DNA of 64,000 nucleotides. It comes from CAWIVH01 sp963839475 (GTDB taxonomy: Bacteria > Acidobacteriota > UBA6911). The notes beneath the pieces are model-generated. The model searched no databases. It was given only the letters and a program-made list of their open reading frames with translations, and was not told the DNA's origin. How positions within the stretch are numbered: the stretch's first letter is position 1; every line of letters starts with the position of its first letter. Made by a program: the position numbers and the translations under genes. This document shows, in pieces, positions 62,622 to 64,000 of the stretch. Location: NCBI GenBank assembly GCA_963839475.1, contig CAWIVH010000017.1, positions 124,001 to 188,000 on the forward strand, given 5' to 3'.

Positions 62622-64000
62622 CTATTCGAAGCCAACCTTGCTGAGCAAAACGACGCCTGCAGGCGTGCGATTGAATCGCAGGCGGATATTTTTGAGCTTT
62701 CCCTCCTGGAATCCATTCTGCCCGGTGAATGCGGAAAGAGGGATGGAAATCGTCTGAAACACAGCCTCCGCCGGTTTTTCGTAGGCGAAATCGTCGAGAA
62801 ATTTGAGTTTCGTGAATCGCACCTTCAAGGGCGGAAGGATGGTGCCGAAATCCGTCAGGGGATGTGAAACCACGATCCCGTCGGATGTGCCGAGCTCGAC
62901 CGTGAAGTCGGGTGACTCGCGCTCTTTCTTGGATTCGGAGTCGGCCTCTTTTTTCTTTTCAGCCTTCTCCCCTTCCTCCTGGTTCAGCCTCGGAGCATCC
63001 TCGTCCAGGGCAGCAATGGAAAGGACCAGTTTTGTGTGACTGCTCAAGGTCAAGCCCGACGATGCACCATCCGGCAGAGTGATGGCAAATACCGGATTGA
63101 TCTTCGGATCCTCCTTGCCCGTTTCGTCCAGGTGATTCCAGCCGAGAAACACGCCATTGTATCCGCGATCGCCCTGGCGGAATGGAATCCGTCCTTCTCG
63201 CCAGATCGACAGCTGTTCTCCGTGTATTGTGCCTCCAGGCAAGGTGGTAGTGACCACATCCGGGTCTTCGTTAAAATCCGCGACCAACCGGTACGCGGCG
63301 TCCTGGAAGCGATTGACATAGAGCGTATCGGGCAGCCAGGAGCGAATAGTCCGGTAGTCGCGGAACAACGCAAGGTATTCGCGGCGACCATGCAGCGTCG
63401 CCTCGAGGAATGCCGAAAGGTAAATCCTGGCAATCGTGCGTTGTTCCTCGGGGTTCAGAAGCGGCTTCAGGTTCAAAAACCATCCCAGTGGATAGCCGGC
63501 GTCGCTGCGCCCCCAGATAGTGTTGAACTGCCCGTGATTGGCACGGTAAATATAGAGTTCCGACTTGAACCAGTCGCCTCCCTTGTAGATGACCCGATCC
63601 CATTGGCGACTACCGTCGAAGGAAGAAACGTCTGCATCGTTGGCGCCCTGGATTGTGAAATAATTGACGTTCTCGATCGAACGCCACTGCCCGGCCGGCT
63701 TGTATTGGCCGTCGGCAGGGGCGATCGCAACGATGGACCGGATCGGGAAGTGATAGTCAAACCGGATGGTGGCATCGTCGGGATAGTTGGCCATTTGATT
63801 GAAAAGCGCCGCGGTCGCCGCCGCTTCCCCGCCCCGTGAATGGCCCATAAGGGCGATTTCGCTGAAATCGATCCGAACGCCGAAAGGATTTTTGGCATCG
63901 TTGCTCCAGCCTTGCCAAAGTTTCAGGTGCTCGAGCAGCATCCAACCCCGCACCGCCTGCTGTTTGGGCGGATCATGAAACAGGCCGCTGTTCAGGAAAT
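62622..64000 (-). CDS. Alpha/beta hydrolase (5' end beyond window)
   Basis: The frame is open to the right edge with no start visible as certain; reading continues beyond 63953 with FLNSGLFHDPPKQQAV, so the N-terminus is missing. The nucleophile elbow ALMGHSRGGEAA and VAIAPADGQY, followed by TIQGANDADV (acid residue) and YRANHGQFN (His), define an alpha/beta hydrolase of the chlorophyllase/PET-hydrolase-like group. The C-terminal half is beta-rich and contains a highly charged Glu/Lys linker (about 40 residues). It may be a secreted esterase; the substrate is unknown. Confidence 0.75.
   Translation of the reverse strand, partial: FLNSGLFHDPPKQQAVRGWMLLEHLKLWQGWSNDAKNPFGVRIDFSEIALMGHSRGGEAAATAALFNQMANYPDDATIRFDYHFPIRSIVAIAPADGQYKPAGQWRSIENVNYFTIQGANDADVSSFDGSRQWDRVIYKGGDWFKSELYIYRANHGQFNTIWGRSDAGYPLGWFLNLKPLLNPEEQRTIARIYLSAFLEATLHGRREYLALFRDYRTIRSWLPDTLYVNRFQDAAYRLVADFNEDPDVVTTTLPGGTIHGEQLSIWREGRIPFRQGDRGYNGVFLGWNHLDETGKEDPKINPVFAITLPDGASSGLTLSSHTKLVLSIAALDEDAPRLNQEEGEKAEKKKEADSESKKERESPDFTVELGTSDGIVVSHPLTDFGTILPPLKVRFTKLKFLDDFAYEKPAEAVFQTISIPLSAFTGQNGFQEGKLKNIRLRFNRTPAGVVLLSKVGFE

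Overview
The window is a bacterial chromosome segment of moderately high GC with dense coding on both strands. Several features together suggest a Gram-negative member of the Acidobacteriota. These are a TonB-dependent receptor with an N-terminal carboxypeptidase-regulatory-like domain, large secreted proteins built from beta-sandwich repeats and formylglycine-generating-enzyme-like (SUMF/FGE) domains, multiheme cytochromes with TPR tails, an arylsulfatase, and an adenosylcobalamin-dependent methylmalonyl-CoA mutase split into two genes. There is no rRNA or other marker, so the phylum call is an inference.

Layout. 1-7 kb, mostly minus strand: a membrane-anchored multiheme cytochrome cut by the left edge, glgC, a YhhN-family membrane protein overlapping a second membrane protein, and a methyltransferase with a long coiled-coil tail. 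7-28 kb, cell-surface region: a secreted protein with four tandem repeats and two FGE-like domains; two polytopic GT39-type glycosyltransferases that share a repeated C-terminal domain; a minus-strand set of AMP-ligase, acyl carrier protein, MBOAT acyltransferase and membrane-anchored SGNH-like protein that together resemble a Dlt-type system; an IS630 remnant; and an M6 metalloprotease with four repeats and a third FGE-like domain. 27-32 kb: a sensor kinase, initiator tRNA-fMet with a clear promoter and terminator, an octaheme-type cytochrome/TPR lipoprotein, a DUF202 protein and a decayed sigma-54 regulator. 32-41 kb, catabolic region: arylsulfatase, a PL22-like protein, an aldolase/PfkB kinase pair, an alpha/beta hydrolase, and a PAS/GAF sensor kinase followed by a truncated response regulator. 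41-49 kb: an OprC-like copper receptor with a Cys-rich small protein, then a peptidoglycan amino-sugar recycling group (GNAT, NamZ, NagA, sodium symporter). 50-64 kb: lysA, an ADP-ribosylglycohydrolase-like protein, a PhoU-like DUF47 protein, a lexA operon with a DnaC-like ATPase, a PDZ protein facing two consecutive ECF sigma/anti-sigma modules, split methylmalonyl-CoA mutase, a VapBC-type toxin-antitoxin pair, and an alpha/beta hydrolase cut by the right edge.

How it fits together. The 5-27 kb region looks like a platform for making and decorating surface glycans, with secreted repeat proteins alongside. The strongest candidate for a poorly described system is the Dlt-like acyl-transfer set (16.0-22.0 kb) converging on the two glycosyltransferases with the shared W..DKWV domain. 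The copper-receptor/Cys-rich pair and the lexA/66-aa/DnaC-like operon are next. Several genes have decayed (sigma-54 regulator, response regulator, IS630), so part of this region is in genetic flux.
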